A stretch of 64,000 nt of DNA from assembly GCA_000746015.1 (NCBI GenBank), contig JQKK01000012.1:62001-126000 (forward strand), in the 5' to 3' direction. Positions 1 to 9,082 of the stretch are shown in pieces. Made by a program: the position numbers and the translations under genes. This stretch comes from Lachnospiraceae bacterium MA2020. GTDB lineage: Bacteria; Bacillota; Clostridia; Lachnospirales; Lachnospiraceae. The notes below the pieces were generated by a model. That model had not been told where the DNA came from and did not search any database. It worked only from the letters and a program-made list of their open reading frames with translations. How positions within the stretch are numbered: position 1 is the first letter of the stretch; every line of letters starts with the position of its first letter.

Positions 1-1
1 A

Positions 2-184
2 GACATGATATATGTCGGAGACAACCCAAACAAGGATTTTTATGTGAGCAGGACAGCGGGAGTCAGGACAGCACGTATCACACGTGAAAATGGAGTATAC
101 ACGGATGCGCCTTATTACGAGGGCGTTCGTGAAGATTATAGATTGGAGACGCTGGGAGATATAGTTAAATACCTCAGCGATTGA
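2..184 (+). CDS. HAD-superfamily hydrolase, C-terminal fragment
   Basis: Only the last 60 codons lie in the window and the gene begins upstream. The visible end reads as the C-terminal part of a haloacid-dehalogenase fold. A hydrophobic strand leads into VGDNPNKDF, which fits HAD motif IV (G-D-x3-[N/K]-D) that binds Mg2+, and then a short strand (RTAGVRTARI) of the kind seen in phosphatases acting on small phosphorylated metabolites. The stop codon overlaps the possible TTG start of the next glycosyltransferase gene by 4 bases, so it is probably translated with the polysaccharide operon. The substrate cannot be told from this fragment. A sugar-phosphate phosphatase for the surface-polysaccharide pathway is an inference from context only. 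Confidence 0.75.
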   Translation, partial: DMIYVGDNPNKDFYVSRTAGVRTARITRENGVYTDAPYYEGVREDYRLETLGDIVKYLSD

Positions 185-189
185 ACAGT

Positions 190-1380
190 ATGAACGTTCT
201 ATGTTTATTTCAAAAATTTAGCTTTAGTGCATCTACAATTTACCTGGATCTCGTAAATGAGCTATTTGCCAAGGGACATCAGGTATATGTGATAGCCGGC
301 TCGTCAGATACCGGATTGGACTATACAAAGGTCCATGATAATGGCGGGATCAAAACTGCATATGTGGCACTGCCGGATCAGTTTCATACTGACAAGATCA
401 GGAAAGGTCTTATACAGCTTACGATAGGATATAAGATGCTTTCCGTGATCAGAAAATTCTTCTGGAACGAGCATATCGATATAGTGATATATCCGACACC
501 GCCGATAACTCTGGCGCCTATATTGCCAAAGCTTTCCAAGCATTATGGTGCGCTGAACTATCTTATGCTGAAAGATATTTTCCCGCAGAATGCAGTAGAC
601 CTCAAAATGATGGGAGAAAAGGGACTTTTACACAGGTATTTTAGCCGTATGGAGAAAAAGCTCTATGCCGCATCAGATGTGATCGGCTGTATGTCTAATG
701 CGAATATCGAGTATATTAAGCAGAATAACAAGGAAGTTCCGGCAGAAAAACTTGAGCTGTTTCCAAATACTGTAAGGATATTGCAGAAAGTCACTTATGA
801 GAAGACTGAAAAGCCATATGTGACATTTATGTTTGGTGGTAATCTTGGAAAGCCGCAGGCGGTTGACTTCTTGCTTGATGGCATAAAACATCTTGAAGAT
901 TATGATGCAGCAAAATTTGAAATAATAGGAGATGGTACGGAAGCTGATAAAGTGGTTGAGTTCATTGAGAAAAACGAGCTTAAAAATGTCAGATTCACTA
1001 AACAGCTTCCGCGTGATGAATATGAAAAAAGGCTGGCAAAGGCTGATATAGGTCTTGTGATGCTGAGCCCGGATTTTACGATTCCAAACTATCCATCAAG
1101 AATACTGTCATACATGCAGATGAGCAAGCCTATTTTTGCAGTTACAGACAGAGTTACAGATATTCATGCACTCGTAACTTACGAGGCAAGATGTGGTTGG
1201 TGGTGTGCGTCTGATGATGTGGAGTCATTTGCTGAGACGATAAAGAAGATCTGTGACGAAAAAGATAAGCTTACAGAATATGGTGAAAACGGTAGAAAAT
1301 ATCTTGAGGAGAATTTTGCTGTTGCAAGATCTGTTGAGCTTTTGGAAAATGCTTTGAGCAGAGCTAAAGAAAGGAAATGA
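190..1380 (+). CDS. GT4-type glycosyltransferase (CapL/WbuB-like, probable FucNAc transferase)
   Basis: This is a GT-B glycosyltransferase of about 397 residues, cytoplasmic or membrane-peripheral, that would add a sugar from a nucleotide donor to a lipid-linked repeat unit. The N-terminal acceptor domain starts MNVLCLFQKFSFSASTIY. The C-terminal donor domain shows FGGNLGKPQ near residue 215 and a late conserved block around YPSRILSYMQMSKPIFA. Immediately downstream are capE, capF and capG, which make UDP-N-acetyl-L-fucosamine. In staphylococcal and enterobacterial clusters the gene next to this trio encodes the FucNAc transferase (CapL, WbuB), so the same role is inferred here. A TTG at 181 overlaps the upstream stop, but ATG 190 gives the expected family start. 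Neither has a good ribosome binding site. Confidence 0.85.
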   Translation: MNVLCLFQKFSFSASTIYLDLVNELFAKGHQVYVIAGSSDTGLDYTKVHDNGGIKTAYVALPDQFHTDKIRKGLIQLTIGYKMLSVIRKFFWNEHIDIVIYPTPPITLAPILPKLSKHYGALNYLMLKDIFPQNAVDLKMMGEKGLLHRYFSRMEKKLYAASDVIGCMSNANIEYIKQNNKEVPAEKLELFPNTVRILQKVTYEKTEKPYVTFMFGGNLGKPQAVDFLLDGIKHLEDYDAAKFEIIGDGTEADKVVEFIEKNELKNVRFTKQLPRDEYEKRLAKADIGLVMLSPDFTIPNYPSRILSYMQMSKPIFAVTDRVTDIHALVTYEARCGWWCASDDVESFAETIKKICDEKDKLTEYGENGRKYLEENFAVARSVELLENALSRAKERK

Positions 1381-1381
1381 A

Positions 1382-2422
1382 ATGAACGACGAAACAATGT
1401 TTGAGGGAAAAACCCTGATGATAACCGGTGGTACCGGCTCATTTGGAAATGCAGTACTTAGACGTTTTTTAAATACAGGAATCAAAGAAATAAGAATTTT
1501 TTCCAGAGATGAGAAGAAGCAGGACGATATGCGCCATCTCTACAACAACCCAAAGATAAAGTACTTTATCGGTGATGTACGCTATGCTCAGGGGCTTGAA
1601 GATGCTATGCGCGGAGTTGATTATATTTTCCACGCTGCAGCACTTAAGCAGGTTCCTAGCTGCGAGTTCTTCCCGGTTGAGGCTGTGAAGACAAACGTTA
1701 TTGGTACAGACAATGTGCTTACAGCAGCAATTCACGCAGGGGTTAAAAAGGTTATCTGCCTTTCAACAGATAAGGCTGCTTATCCTATCAATGCAATGGG
1801 AACATCTAAGGCAATGATGGAAAAGGTCTTTGTAGCAAAGAGCCGTACAGTAGAGCCGGAAGAGACACTTATCTGCGGTACAAGATACGGTAATGTTATG
1901 TGCTCAAGAGGTTCTGTTATCCCGCTCTTTATAGACCAGATAAAAGAGGGAAAACCTATCACTATCACTGAGCCTAAAATGACGAGATTTATCATGTCAC
2001 TTGAAGAAGCAGTTGAACTTGTTATTTTTGCATTTAATCATGCAAATGCCGGAGATATTATGGTGCAGAAGGCTCCTGCATGTACTATAGAGGTACTTGC
2101 ACAGGCTGTTAAAGAGCTTTTTGGTGTGCCGGACTATGAAACTAAGGTAATAGGTATCCGTCATGGTGAAAAGATGGCTGAGACACTTCTTACATCAGAG
2201 GAGTGCTCAAGGGCAACAGATGAGGGTAATTTCTTCCGTGTGCCTGCAGACAACCGTGATCTAAACTATGACAAGTACTTTGTAGAAGGTATGACTGAAA
2301 GACCTAAGTTTGATACATTTAATTCTGACAATACTGAGATTCTTGATGTGGAGGGAGTAAAGGAAAGACTCTTGAAGCTTCCATATATTCAGGAGCAGTT
2401 ACAGGAGTTTGGACTGGCATGA
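1382..2422 (+). CDS. capE: CapE-type UDP-GlcNAc 4,6-dehydratase/5-epimerase
   Basis: This short-chain dehydrogenase/reductase catalyses the first step from UDP-GlcNAc towards UDP-N-acetyl-L-fucosamine, in the cytoplasm. The Rossmann NAD(P)-binding motif TGGTGSFG is at about residues 15-22 and FHAAALKQVP is the typical CapE/FlaA1 strand. The catalytic region contains STDKAAYPINAMGTSKA, with a methionine where classical SDR enzymes have the YxxxK tyrosine, as is normal for this subfamily. Length (346 aa) fits the soluble single-domain enzymes rather than the large membrane-bound CapD. The start follows an AAGGAA site one base after the previous stop, and the end overlaps capF by 4 bases. PseB is a close relative, but the adjacent capF and capG favour the FucNAc pathway. 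Confidence 0.93.
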   Translation: MNDETMFEGKTLMITGGTGSFGNAVLRRFLNTGIKEIRIFSRDEKKQDDMRHLYNNPKIKYFIGDVRYAQGLEDAMRGVDYIFHAAALKQVPSCEFFPVEAVKTNVIGTDNVLTAAIHAGVKKVICLSTDKAAYPINAMGTSKAMMEKVFVAKSRTVEPEETLICGTRYGNVMCSRGSVIPLFIDQIKEGKPITITEPKMTRFIMSLEEAVELVIFAFNHANAGDIMVQKAPACTIEVLAQAVKELFGVPDYETKVIGIRHGEKMAETLLTSEECSRATDEGNFFRVPADNRDLNYDKYFVEGMTERPKFDTFNSDNTEILDVEGVKERLLKLPYIQEQLQEFGLA

Positions 2423-3543
2423 GTAAGAGAGTACTTATAACCGGAGCAGATGGTTTCATTGGAAAAAACCTGTATTGGAATCTTAAAAATGCAGGATATG
2501 AAGAGATTGACTGCTTCACAAGAAATTCTACAGATGAAGATCTCGATGAATATACTTCAAGATGTGATTTTGTATATCACCTTGCAGGTGTTAATCGTCC
2601 GAAGGATGAATCAGAGTTTATGGAAGGCAACGCAAACCTTACCAGAAAACTCATAGAAAAGCTTGAGGCACATAAACGATATGTGCCGGTACTTTTGAGC
2701 TCATCTACTCAGGCGGGGCTTGATAATCCATACGGAGCATCAAAGCGTGCTGCTGAGCAGGAAGTGTTTGTTTATGGCAAGGAATATGATGTGCCTGTAT
2801 ATGTGTATCGCCTTCCAAACGTGTTTGGTAAGTGGAGCAGACCAAATTATAACAGTGTCGTAGCGACATTTTGCCACAATATTGCGCGTGATCTTCCTAT
2901 TCAGATAAATAATGCTGATACAGAGCTGCATCTTGCCTACATTGATGACGTAGTAGAGCAGTTTATCAGATGCATGGAGAAGAATATAAGGCTGGGAGAC
3001 GGCGAGTTTGTAATCTTCCCGCCTCACAGGATATATGATGTAAAGCTCGGTGAGATCGCGAGACTTATAAAGAGCTTTAAGGAAACGAGGAAAACTATCG
3101 AGGCACCGGATATGAAAGATTGTTTTGCAAAGAAGCTTTACAGTACATATCTTTCTTATCTGCCTGAGGATAAGTTTTCGTATCCTCTTGAGATGCATGA
3201 AGATAACAGAGGATCATTTACAGAGTTTTTACGTACACCGGACCGTGGCCAGGTATCAGTGAATATCAGCCATCCGGGCATTACAAAGGGACAGCACTGG
3301 CATAATTCAAAAAATGAGAAATTCCTTGTAGTAAAAGGCAAGGGGCTCATACAGTTCCGTAAGATGGGTTCGGATGAGATAATTGACTATCATGTGAGCG
3401 GTGAGAAACTGGAAGTGGTTGATATTCCTACCGGATACACCCACAATATCATAAACGAAGGTGATGAGGACATGGTTACTATCATGTGGGCAAATGAAGC
3501 CTTTGATCCTGAGCATCCTGATACGTTTAGAGAGGAAGTTTAA
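2419..3543 (+). CDS. capF: CapF, bifunctional epimerase/reductase of the UDP-L-FucNAc pathway
   Basis: CapF is a two-domain enzyme: it epimerises C3 and reduces C4 of the CapE product. The N-terminal SDR domain (roughly residues 1-245) carries TGADGFIGKNL for NADPH and a YGASKRAAEQ segment with the catalytic Y-x3-K. The C-terminal cupin domain (roughly 265-374) carries GQHWHNSKNEKFLVV, whose histidines and glutamate match the metal-binding cupin motif, followed by a second motif near GYTHNI. The length of 374 residues is normal for CapF. The ATG overlaps the end of capE (ATGA), consistent with translational coupling, and capG starts four bases after its stop. Confidence 0.94.
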   Translation: MSKRVLITGADGFIGKNLYWNLKNAGYEEIDCFTRNSTDEDLDEYTSRCDFVYHLAGVNRPKDESEFMEGNANLTRKLIEKLEAHKRYVPVLLSSSTQAGLDNPYGASKRAAEQEVFVYGKEYDVPVYVYRLPNVFGKWSRPNYNSVVATFCHNIARDLPIQINNADTELHLAYIDDVVEQFIRCMEKNIRLGDGEFVIFPPHRIYDVKLGEIARLIKSFKETRKTIEAPDMKDCFAKKLYSTYLSYLPEDKFSYPLEMHEDNRGSFTEFLRTPDRGQVSVNISHPGITKGQHWHNSKNEKFLVVKGKGLIQFRKMGSDEIIDYHVSGEKLEVVDIPTGYTHNIINEGDEDMVTIMWANEAFDPEHPDTFREEV

Positions 3544-3546
3544 CAG

Positions 3547-4677
3547 ATGGCAGCTAAGTTAAAACTTATGACAGTTCTTGGTACAAGACCGGAGATCATC
3601 CGTCTGAGTGCCGTTATAAAATGCGCAGATAAGTATTTTGACCATATTTTGGTGCATACAGGTCAGAATTATGACTATACCTTAAACGAGGTATTTTTCA
3701 GTGATCTTGGTCTTAGATCTCCTGATTATTATCTTGAAAGCGTTGGTTCAGATCTTGGTGAGACAATGGGAAATATCATAGCAAAGTCCTACAAGCTCAT
3801 GAGTGAGGTGCGTCCGGATGCACTTCTAATACTTGGAGATACAAACTCAGCGCTTTCAGCAATTTCAGCAAAGCGCCTTAAGATACCGATCTTCCATATG
3901 GAAGCGGGAAACAGGTGTTGGGATTGGAATGTATCAGAGATGATCAATCGCAAGATAGTTGATCACATTTCAGATATAAATATGCCATATACAGAGCATT
4001 CAAGAAGATACCTCTTAAATGAGGGTATCGACGGCAAGACAATGTTTGTCACCGGTTCACCTATGAAGGAAGTCCTTTTACAGAACCGTGACAAGATCGA
4101 GAAGTCTGATGTACTTGAGAGACTTTCACTTGAGCCAAAGAAATATATCCTTGTTTCAGCTCACCGCGAGGAAAATATCGACCTTGAGGACAACTTTATG
4201 TCTCTCATGAATGCTATCAATAACATTGCTGAGAAGTACCAGATGCCTGTTATATACTCAACGCATCCACGTTCAATGAAGTTTATTGAAAAGCGCGAAT
4301 TTAAGTTCCATCCACTTGTGCAGAACTTAAAGCCTTTTGGATATATGGATTACAATAAGCTTCAGGAAAATGCCTTCTGTGTACTTTCAGACAGTGGTAC
4401 GCTTTCAGAAGAGTCAGCAATGATGCACTTCCCGGGAGTGCTTTTGCGTACATCTACTGAGAGACCTGAGGTTCTTGACAAGGGCACTGTCGTTATCGGC
4501 GGCATCAAGGGTGAAGACGTTGAGCAGGCAGTAGAGCTTGCAGTTGCAATGTTTGAAAATGATGAGCCTGTAGTAGAGGCTGAAGATTATGCTGATGAAA
4601 ACGTATCAGTAAAGGTTGTAAAGCTGATACAGAGTTATACAAAGATTGTCAATGAGACAGTCTGGTTGAAACGTTGA
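3547..4677 (+). CDS. capG: CapG, UDP-N-acetylglucosamine-type 2-epimerase (final UDP-L-FucNAc step)
   Basis: This is a non-hydrolysing UDP-sugar 2-epimerase of the WecB/CapG family, 376 residues. Family motifs are clear: GTRPEIIRLSAVI at the N-terminus, HTGQNYDYTLNEVFF, the conserved HMEAGNR, VSAHREEN and the nucleotide-binding SDSGTLSEE. In the CapE-CapF-CapG route it converts the N-acetyl-L-talosamine intermediate to UDP-N-acetyl-L-fucosamine. WecB (ManNAc formation) is a near relative, so assignment to CapG rests partly on the contiguous capE and capF genes. Its TGA overlaps the ATG of the next glycosyltransferase by one base. Confidence 0.92.
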   Translation: MAAKLKLMTVLGTRPEIIRLSAVIKCADKYFDHILVHTGQNYDYTLNEVFFSDLGLRSPDYYLESVGSDLGETMGNIIAKSYKLMSEVRPDALLILGDTNSALSAISAKRLKIPIFHMEAGNRCWDWNVSEMINRKIVDHISDINMPYTEHSRRYLLNEGIDGKTMFVTGSPMKEVLLQNRDKIEKSDVLERLSLEPKKYILVSAHREENIDLEDNFMSLMNAINNIAEKYQMPVIYSTHPRSMKFIEKREFKFHPLVQNLKPFGYMDYNKLQENAFCVLSDSGTLSEESAMMHFPGVLLRTSTERPEVLDKGTVVIGGIKGEDVEQAVELAVAMFENDEPVVEAEDYADENVSVKVVKLIQSYTKIVNETVWLKR

Positions 4678-5768
4678 TGAAAAAAATAGCAGTTTTGGAT
4701 ATAGCCGCAAGTAAGACCGGAGCATTATCAATACTTCAGGACTTTGCGGCTTTTGTCCGTAAATATGATAAAGAAAATGAATGGTATTTTATAACCGGTG
4801 CAGAAGGCCTGATAGAGCCATCGGAGCATCTTCATGTCCTGCCTCGCCCTGATGTAAAGTCATCAAAGGTAAATCGTCTTAAGTTCGACCACTTTACAGG
4901 CGCGCAGTATCTTTCATCCCTTGGATGTGATGTGGTGTTTTCCATGCAGAATACACTCCCTAAGGGAAAGATAATGGGACGTGACGGAAAAAGTGCAAAA
5001 ACAGCCGTCTATGTGCATCAGCCGCTTGGATATCAGACATGGAAGAAGTTTTCTCCATTTAAAAAGCAAGAGCGCGAATATGCCATGTACCAGTACCTTA
5101 TAGCCCGGGAGATTGACGCGAGTGTCAGACGCGCAGATAAGGTCATCGTACAGACTGAGTGGATGAAGGATGCTGTTGCCAAAAAGACGGGGATAAGTCG
5201 TGATAAGATTGCACAGATACTTCCGGATGTGCCAGAGGTCACAGAGCAGTTTGATCTGTCAAAATGGTCTGCAAAGAAGTTTATTTATCCGGCAGGCATG
5301 ATATTGTATAAAAATCATCAGGTGATAGTTGATGCAGTGAATATACTAAATAAGCATGGTTACACTGATTTTGAAGTCATTTTTACACTAAAGAGAGAGG
5401 AAGCACCATGGATAGAAGGTGAGACTTCATCCAATATCAAGTGGAATGGCTCAATGGAAAGAAACGAGCTTATGAAGCTGTATGCTGAGTCGACGCTGAT
5501 CTTTCCGTCTTACATCGAGACCTATGGCTTTCCGCCTGCCGAGGCGAGAATGGTTGGTACCATGGTCTTGGCTGCAGATATGCCATTTACACATGAAGTA
5601 TTGAGAGGTTACAATAACTGCAGCTTTTTTAACGCATTTTCTGCAACTGAGCTTGCAGAAAAAATGGAAGAAATAATGCTTGGAAATGTTCTGCCTTGCG
5701 TTAAAGAATCAGAAGAAACGACACATGAAAATTCATATGCAAGGATAGTTGCGGAGCTTCTTGCCTGA
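4677..5768 (+). CDS. GT-B glycosyltransferase (GT4 family)
   Basis: This protein of about 363 residues has a GT4 fold. The donor domain (from about residue 195) contains KKFIYPAGMILYKNHQVI, and the late motif FPSYIETYGFPPAEARMVGT includes the conserved E-x7-E-type pair that binds the nucleotide-sugar phosphate. The acceptor half includes VYVHQPLGYQTWKKFSP. It would extend the lipid-linked repeat unit on the cytoplasmic face, but the sugar is not predictable. An in-frame TTG at 4674 lies one codon earlier. ATG 4677, overlapping the capG stop as TGATG, is preferred. A gap of 76 bases with no clear promoter separates it from the polymerase gene. Confidence 0.87.
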   Translation: MKKIAVLDIAASKTGALSILQDFAAFVRKYDKENEWYFITGAEGLIEPSEHLHVLPRPDVKSSKVNRLKFDHFTGAQYLSSLGCDVVFSMQNTLPKGKIMGRDGKSAKTAVYVHQPLGYQTWKKFSPFKKQEREYAMYQYLIAREIDASVRRADKVIVQTEWMKDAVAKKTGISRDKIAQILPDVPEVTEQFDLSKWSAKKFIYPAGMILYKNHQVIVDAVNILNKHGYTDFEVIFTLKREEAPWIEGETSSNIKWNGSMERNELMKLYAESTLIFPSYIETYGFPPAEARMVGTMVLAADMPFTHEVLRGYNNCSFFNAFSATELAEKMEEIMLGNVLPCVKESEETTHENSYARIVAELLA

Positions 5769-5844
5769 TGCTATCTCTGCGTGTTAAAATTCAATTTGCG
5801 GCTATTGATGGCGATAGAAATAGACAAAATGAGGATTATTTTTA

Positions 5845-7050
5845 ATGTTTGATAGAATTAAAAAATATGAAGTATCAACCTATTATTATCCGATAATGAT
5901 GATTGTTTATACATTAACACTTGTACCCCAAAGTGGTATCAGACCGGGTATTTTTTCTGCGGTGCTTGTAGGTTTTGTTTTGGCAGAAGCTTTATTTGAA
6001 GGAAAGCTTGTGGTAGTCAAAAAAGGTCAGGCAGCAGATGTTATCATGGTTATCTGGCTTGTCTACAATATAGTTTCCGGCATCTGGACTGTAGCTTTCG
6101 GGATACCGTTTTCTGTTTATGCAGGAGAGCTTATAACGACAGCACTTCCTATGAGTTTTTACTTTGCAGGCAGAAGTTTTGATACGAAATTAAAAGAAGA
6201 ATTCTATAGATATTTTATCATGGCAGTTACAGGAGTCGGGATACTGGGTATCATTTTGTATGTTACAGCGCCAAAGTTTTATGTGGATTATCTTTTTGAT
6301 CTTGGCTATATTTCACTTGCCGATACACCGACTATGAGAGTGCGCATGATATCGGTCATTGGCTCTATACAGATGGGATACCTTGCTGTAGCAGCTATGC
6401 TTGCATGCTCGCACTTTATGCTTAAACGTGAAAAAGATGGAAAGCTTTATACGTTTTTATTCTTTTTTAACTGCTTTTTAGCTTTTATGAGCAATCAGCG
6501 TGCGGCTATGGTGGTTGCCATACTTGCCATACTTTATATGAATTATCTCGTGTTTTTCACGTTTGATATACTTCCGAAAAAGTTTTTTATAGCTGAAATG
6601 GGTGTTATAGCGGCAGGGTTTGTTGGACTTTTAGTTGTATTTCATGGAGCATTTATGAAGGTCTACTATAGGCTTGTATCACTTCCGGGAGCTGTAGGAC
6701 AGCGCTCTGACCAGTGGGTAGGTGCTGCTAATAACATGGCAAATAAATGGCTTGGAAACGGACTTGGAGCAAACGGACACAGAGCAGCGGGATTTACAGA
6801 GCATCTTATAGCTGACGGCGGTATTGCAAAGCTTTACTGCGAGATGGGTATCATCGGAGCGTCATTGTTTGCATTTCTGATATTACTTGTGTTTAAGAAA
6901 GGCTCAAAAAATTTGCGTGAATGCGCACCGGAGATGGGAATCGTAGCAATGACACTTCTTGCGTCTATCGGTTCTAACCTCATGTCATTTGCGCTTTCAG
7001 TGCCTATACTTTACTTTGCGATAGGAAGCATAGCGAGGAACGAGAATTGA
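5845..7050 (+). CDS. O-antigen ligase/polymerase-like polytopic membrane protein (Wzy-like)
   Basis: This 401-residue protein consists mainly of hydrophobic helices, about ten to eleven membrane spans, as in the O-antigen polymerase/ligase (Wzy/WaaL) superfamily. A larger soluble loop sits between late helices and includes the family-typical GNGLGANGHRAAGF stretch, where ligases carry residues important for polyprenyl-linked substrates. Wzy polymerises flipped repeat units outside the membrane. It is the only polymerase candidate recognised in the cluster. Polymerase versus ligase cannot be settled by sequence alone; polymerase is favoured because two Wzx flippases are present and the organism appears Gram-positive. 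The TTG start of the next gene overlaps its stop. Confidence 0.85.
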   Translation: MFDRIKKYEVSTYYYPIMMIVYTLTLVPQSGIRPGIFSAVLVGFVLAEALFEGKLVVVKKGQAADVIMVIWLVYNIVSGIWTVAFGIPFSVYAGELITTALPMSFYFAGRSFDTKLKEEFYRYFIMAVTGVGILGIILYVTAPKFYVDYLFDLGYISLADTPTMRVRMISVIGSIQMGYLAVAAMLACSHFMLKREKDGKLYTFLFFFNCFLAFMSNQRAAMVVAILAILYMNYLVFFTFDILPKKFFIAEMGVIAAGFVGLLVVFHGAFMKVYYRLVSLPGAVGQRSDQWVGAANNMANKWLGNGLGANGHRAAGFTEHLIADGGIAKLYCEMGIIGASLFAFLILLVFKKGSKNLRECAPEMGIVAMTLLASIGSNLMSFALSVPILYFAIGSIARNEN

Positions 7051-8123
7051 AGATTTTAGCATTATACCTGCCGCAATATCATTCCTTTCCGGAAAATGAT
7101 AAGTGGTGGGGAGAAGGATATACAGAATGGACGGCAGTAAAGCGAGGCAGACCACTATTTAAGGGGCATCATCAGCCGTCAGTTCCGTTGGACGGATATT
7201 ATGACCTTGTAAAAGAGGGAGAGGAGACATGGAAAAGACAGGCTGAGCTTGCGAAGAAATATGGCGTGTATGGCTTTGCGGTATATCAGTATTGGTTTAA
7301 GGGCAAGATGCTCATGCAGCGCCCGCTTGAGATACTTCTTGAGCATCCTGAGATCGATATAAACTACTGTATAACATGGGCAAATGAGACCTGGACTCGT
7401 ACATGGTACGGGCTTGAAGAAGAAGTGCTTATGAAGCAGGAGTATGGCTCAGAAACTGATTGGGAGAAGCATTTCTTATACTGCCTTAAGTTTTTTAAGG
7501 ACAAGAGGTACATAAAAGTCGATAATAAGCCGCTTTTCAATATTTACAGGACATTTGATATTGAGCGTCTTGAGGATATGATCGCCTACTTTAACAGACG
7601 CGCAAAAGAGGAGGGCTTTGATGGAATTTATTTTGTCGGAGGTAATACAGCCGGGCAGAATGAGACCAGACGTCATCTCCTTGATGCATTTTATGATTTT
7701 GAACCGGGACGTACACTCAAGCACAATTTCAGCAGGCTTTATAAGTATCGATACGAGGCAGCAACGGCAGCAAGGCATATTTTCAACATGATATCACCTC
7801 GCAAGATTCTTGAGAGACGCATACCTATCAGATGGATAGTAGACAATATCACAAGCCGTGATTATGAGGAAAATGAATTTCCGGGACTTATAGCAGAGTG
7901 GGACAATACGCCGAGACGTGACTATAAGGGGCTTGTCTATACAGGAGCGTCACCGGAGATATTTGGCAAGGCTCTCAGAGCATTAAAGGCAAAAGTTGAT
8001 GGCAGGAAGAATGATTTTGTCTATATCAATGCCTGGAATGAGTGGGGCGAAGGCGCGATGCTTGAGCCTACATTTGAGAAAAGGTATTCCTATTTGGAAG
8101 AGATTAAGAAGGTAAATGGTTGA
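7047..8123 (+). CDS. WbsX-family protein (GH99-like domain)
   Basis: The protein (358 aa) opens with the WbsX signature MKILALYLPQYHSFPENDKWWGEG in close to textbook form and retains the internal CITWANETWTRTW and C-terminal FVYINAWNEWGEGAMLEP motifs. WbsX proteins carry a glycoside hydrolase 99-like TIM-barrel domain. They recur in O-antigen and capsule clusters, where they are annotated as glycosyltransferases or glycan-modifying enzymes, and their exact reaction is poorly established. The start is TTG 7047, overlapping the previous stop (TTGA) with GAGGAACGAG just upstream. The next gene again overlaps its stop, so the three are probably coupled. Confidence 0.9.
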   Translation: MKILALYLPQYHSFPENDKWWGEGYTEWTAVKRGRPLFKGHHQPSVPLDGYYDLVKEGEETWKRQAELAKKYGVYGFAVYQYWFKGKMLMQRPLEILLEHPEIDINYCITWANETWTRTWYGLEEEVLMKQEYGSETDWEKHFLYCLKFFKDKRYIKVDNKPLFNIYRTFDIERLEDMIAYFNRRAKEEGFDGIYFVGGNTAGQNETRRHLLDAFYDFEPGRTLKHNFSRLYKYRYEAATAARHIFNMISPRKILERRIPIRWIVDNITSRDYEENEFPGLIAEWDNTPRRDYKGLVYTGASPEIFGKALRALKAKVDGRKNDFVYINAWNEWGEGAMLEPTFEKRYSYLEEIKKVNG

Positions 8124-9079
8124 TGGATTATCCAAAGATATCAGTAATTTCAATTATATATAAGGTTGCACCATATCTTGAAGAGTGTCTTCAGAGCCTT
8201 GTGTCGCAGACTTATCCTAATCTTGAGATCATACTTGTTGTCGGACAGGGCAAAGAGGAGGATGGATGCACTGAGATAGCAGAGAGATATGCAGAAGAGG
8301 ACGAAAGGATCAAGCTTGTAACGTGTACGGCTGCCGGTACGGGAGATGCCCGTAACAGAGGACTTGCGGTTGCTACAGGTGATTTCATAGGCTTTGTCGA
8401 TGGTGATGACTATATCGAAAAAGATATGTATGAAAAGCTTTATTCGCTTATAAGCTTTCACAATGCAGATATCGCAGTATGCGGCAAGTATACCGAGTAT
8501 AATGACAGACAGGTTGCAGATCCACAGCACTCCGTGCAGAACCTTACAGGTGAAGGCGCATGCAGAATGATACTTGAAGGCACCGGATTTTTCTTCCACT
8601 GTTGGGACAAACTTTTCAGAGCGCATATGTTTGAGGGTATCACATTCCCGATAGTAGGTCAGCTCGAGGACAGATTTATCATTGGAAGGATAATGGCAAG
8701 GGCTATAAGTGTTGTTTATGATACTACGCCGCTTTACCATTTCAGGGTGCATGGCGACAGTGTTTCGCATACGCAGGTGAATGCTGAAGAAAATACGAAA
8801 GCTGATGAGATCTTTGCATCTATTGTTGAGAGTAAGTATCCGTCACTTAAGCAGCAGTGCGAGGCTTTCGTGGTATATGATCATATCACGTGCCTGCAGC
8901 ATCTTATCTTAAATGATGAGTTTACTCCGGCAAAGGCAAAAAAGCATATTGAATTTGTCAGACAGCGCAAAAAGTCGCTCGATGAAAATCCATATATAAA
9001 TAGAAACACCAGGATAAAGATCTTCCTTACACTTCACTTTCCTAAGCTTTTGAAGTACGTTACAAGGAAACAGGGTTAA
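8123..9079 (+). CDS. GT2 (GT-A fold) glycosyltransferase
   Basis: This is a family 2 glycosyltransferase of about 318 residues. The N-terminal GT-A domain shows ISVISIIYKVAPYLEECLQSL, then the GTGDARNRGL segment and the metal-binding DGDDYIEKDM, a variant of the DxD motif. A basic C-terminal third probably contacts the membrane or acceptor. Members transfer a sugar, often with inversion, from a UDP- or dTDP-donor to a growing repeat unit. ATG 8123 overlaps the previous stop (TGATG). A TTG codon directly before it is less likely. The specific linkage cannot be inferred. Confidence 0.9.
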   Translation: MDYPKISVISIIYKVAPYLEECLQSLVSQTYPNLEIILVVGQGKEEDGCTEIAERYAEEDERIKLVTCTAAGTGDARNRGLAVATGDFIGFVDGDDYIEKDMYEKLYSLISFHNADIAVCGKYTEYNDRQVADPQHSVQNLTGEGACRMILEGTGFFFHCWDKLFRAHMFEGITFPIVGQLEDRFIIGRIMARAISVVYDTTPLYHFRVHGDSVSHTQVNAEENTKADEIFASIVESKYPSLKQQCEAFVVYDHITCLQHLILNDEFTPAKAKKHIEFVRQRKKSLDENPYINRNTRIKIFLTLHFPKLLKYVTRKQG

Positions 9080-9082
9080 ATT

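Noticed and set aside
8150-8770. 206-codon - strand open frame within the GT2 gene
   Set aside because: Shadow of the GT2 coding strand, no binding site or family match.
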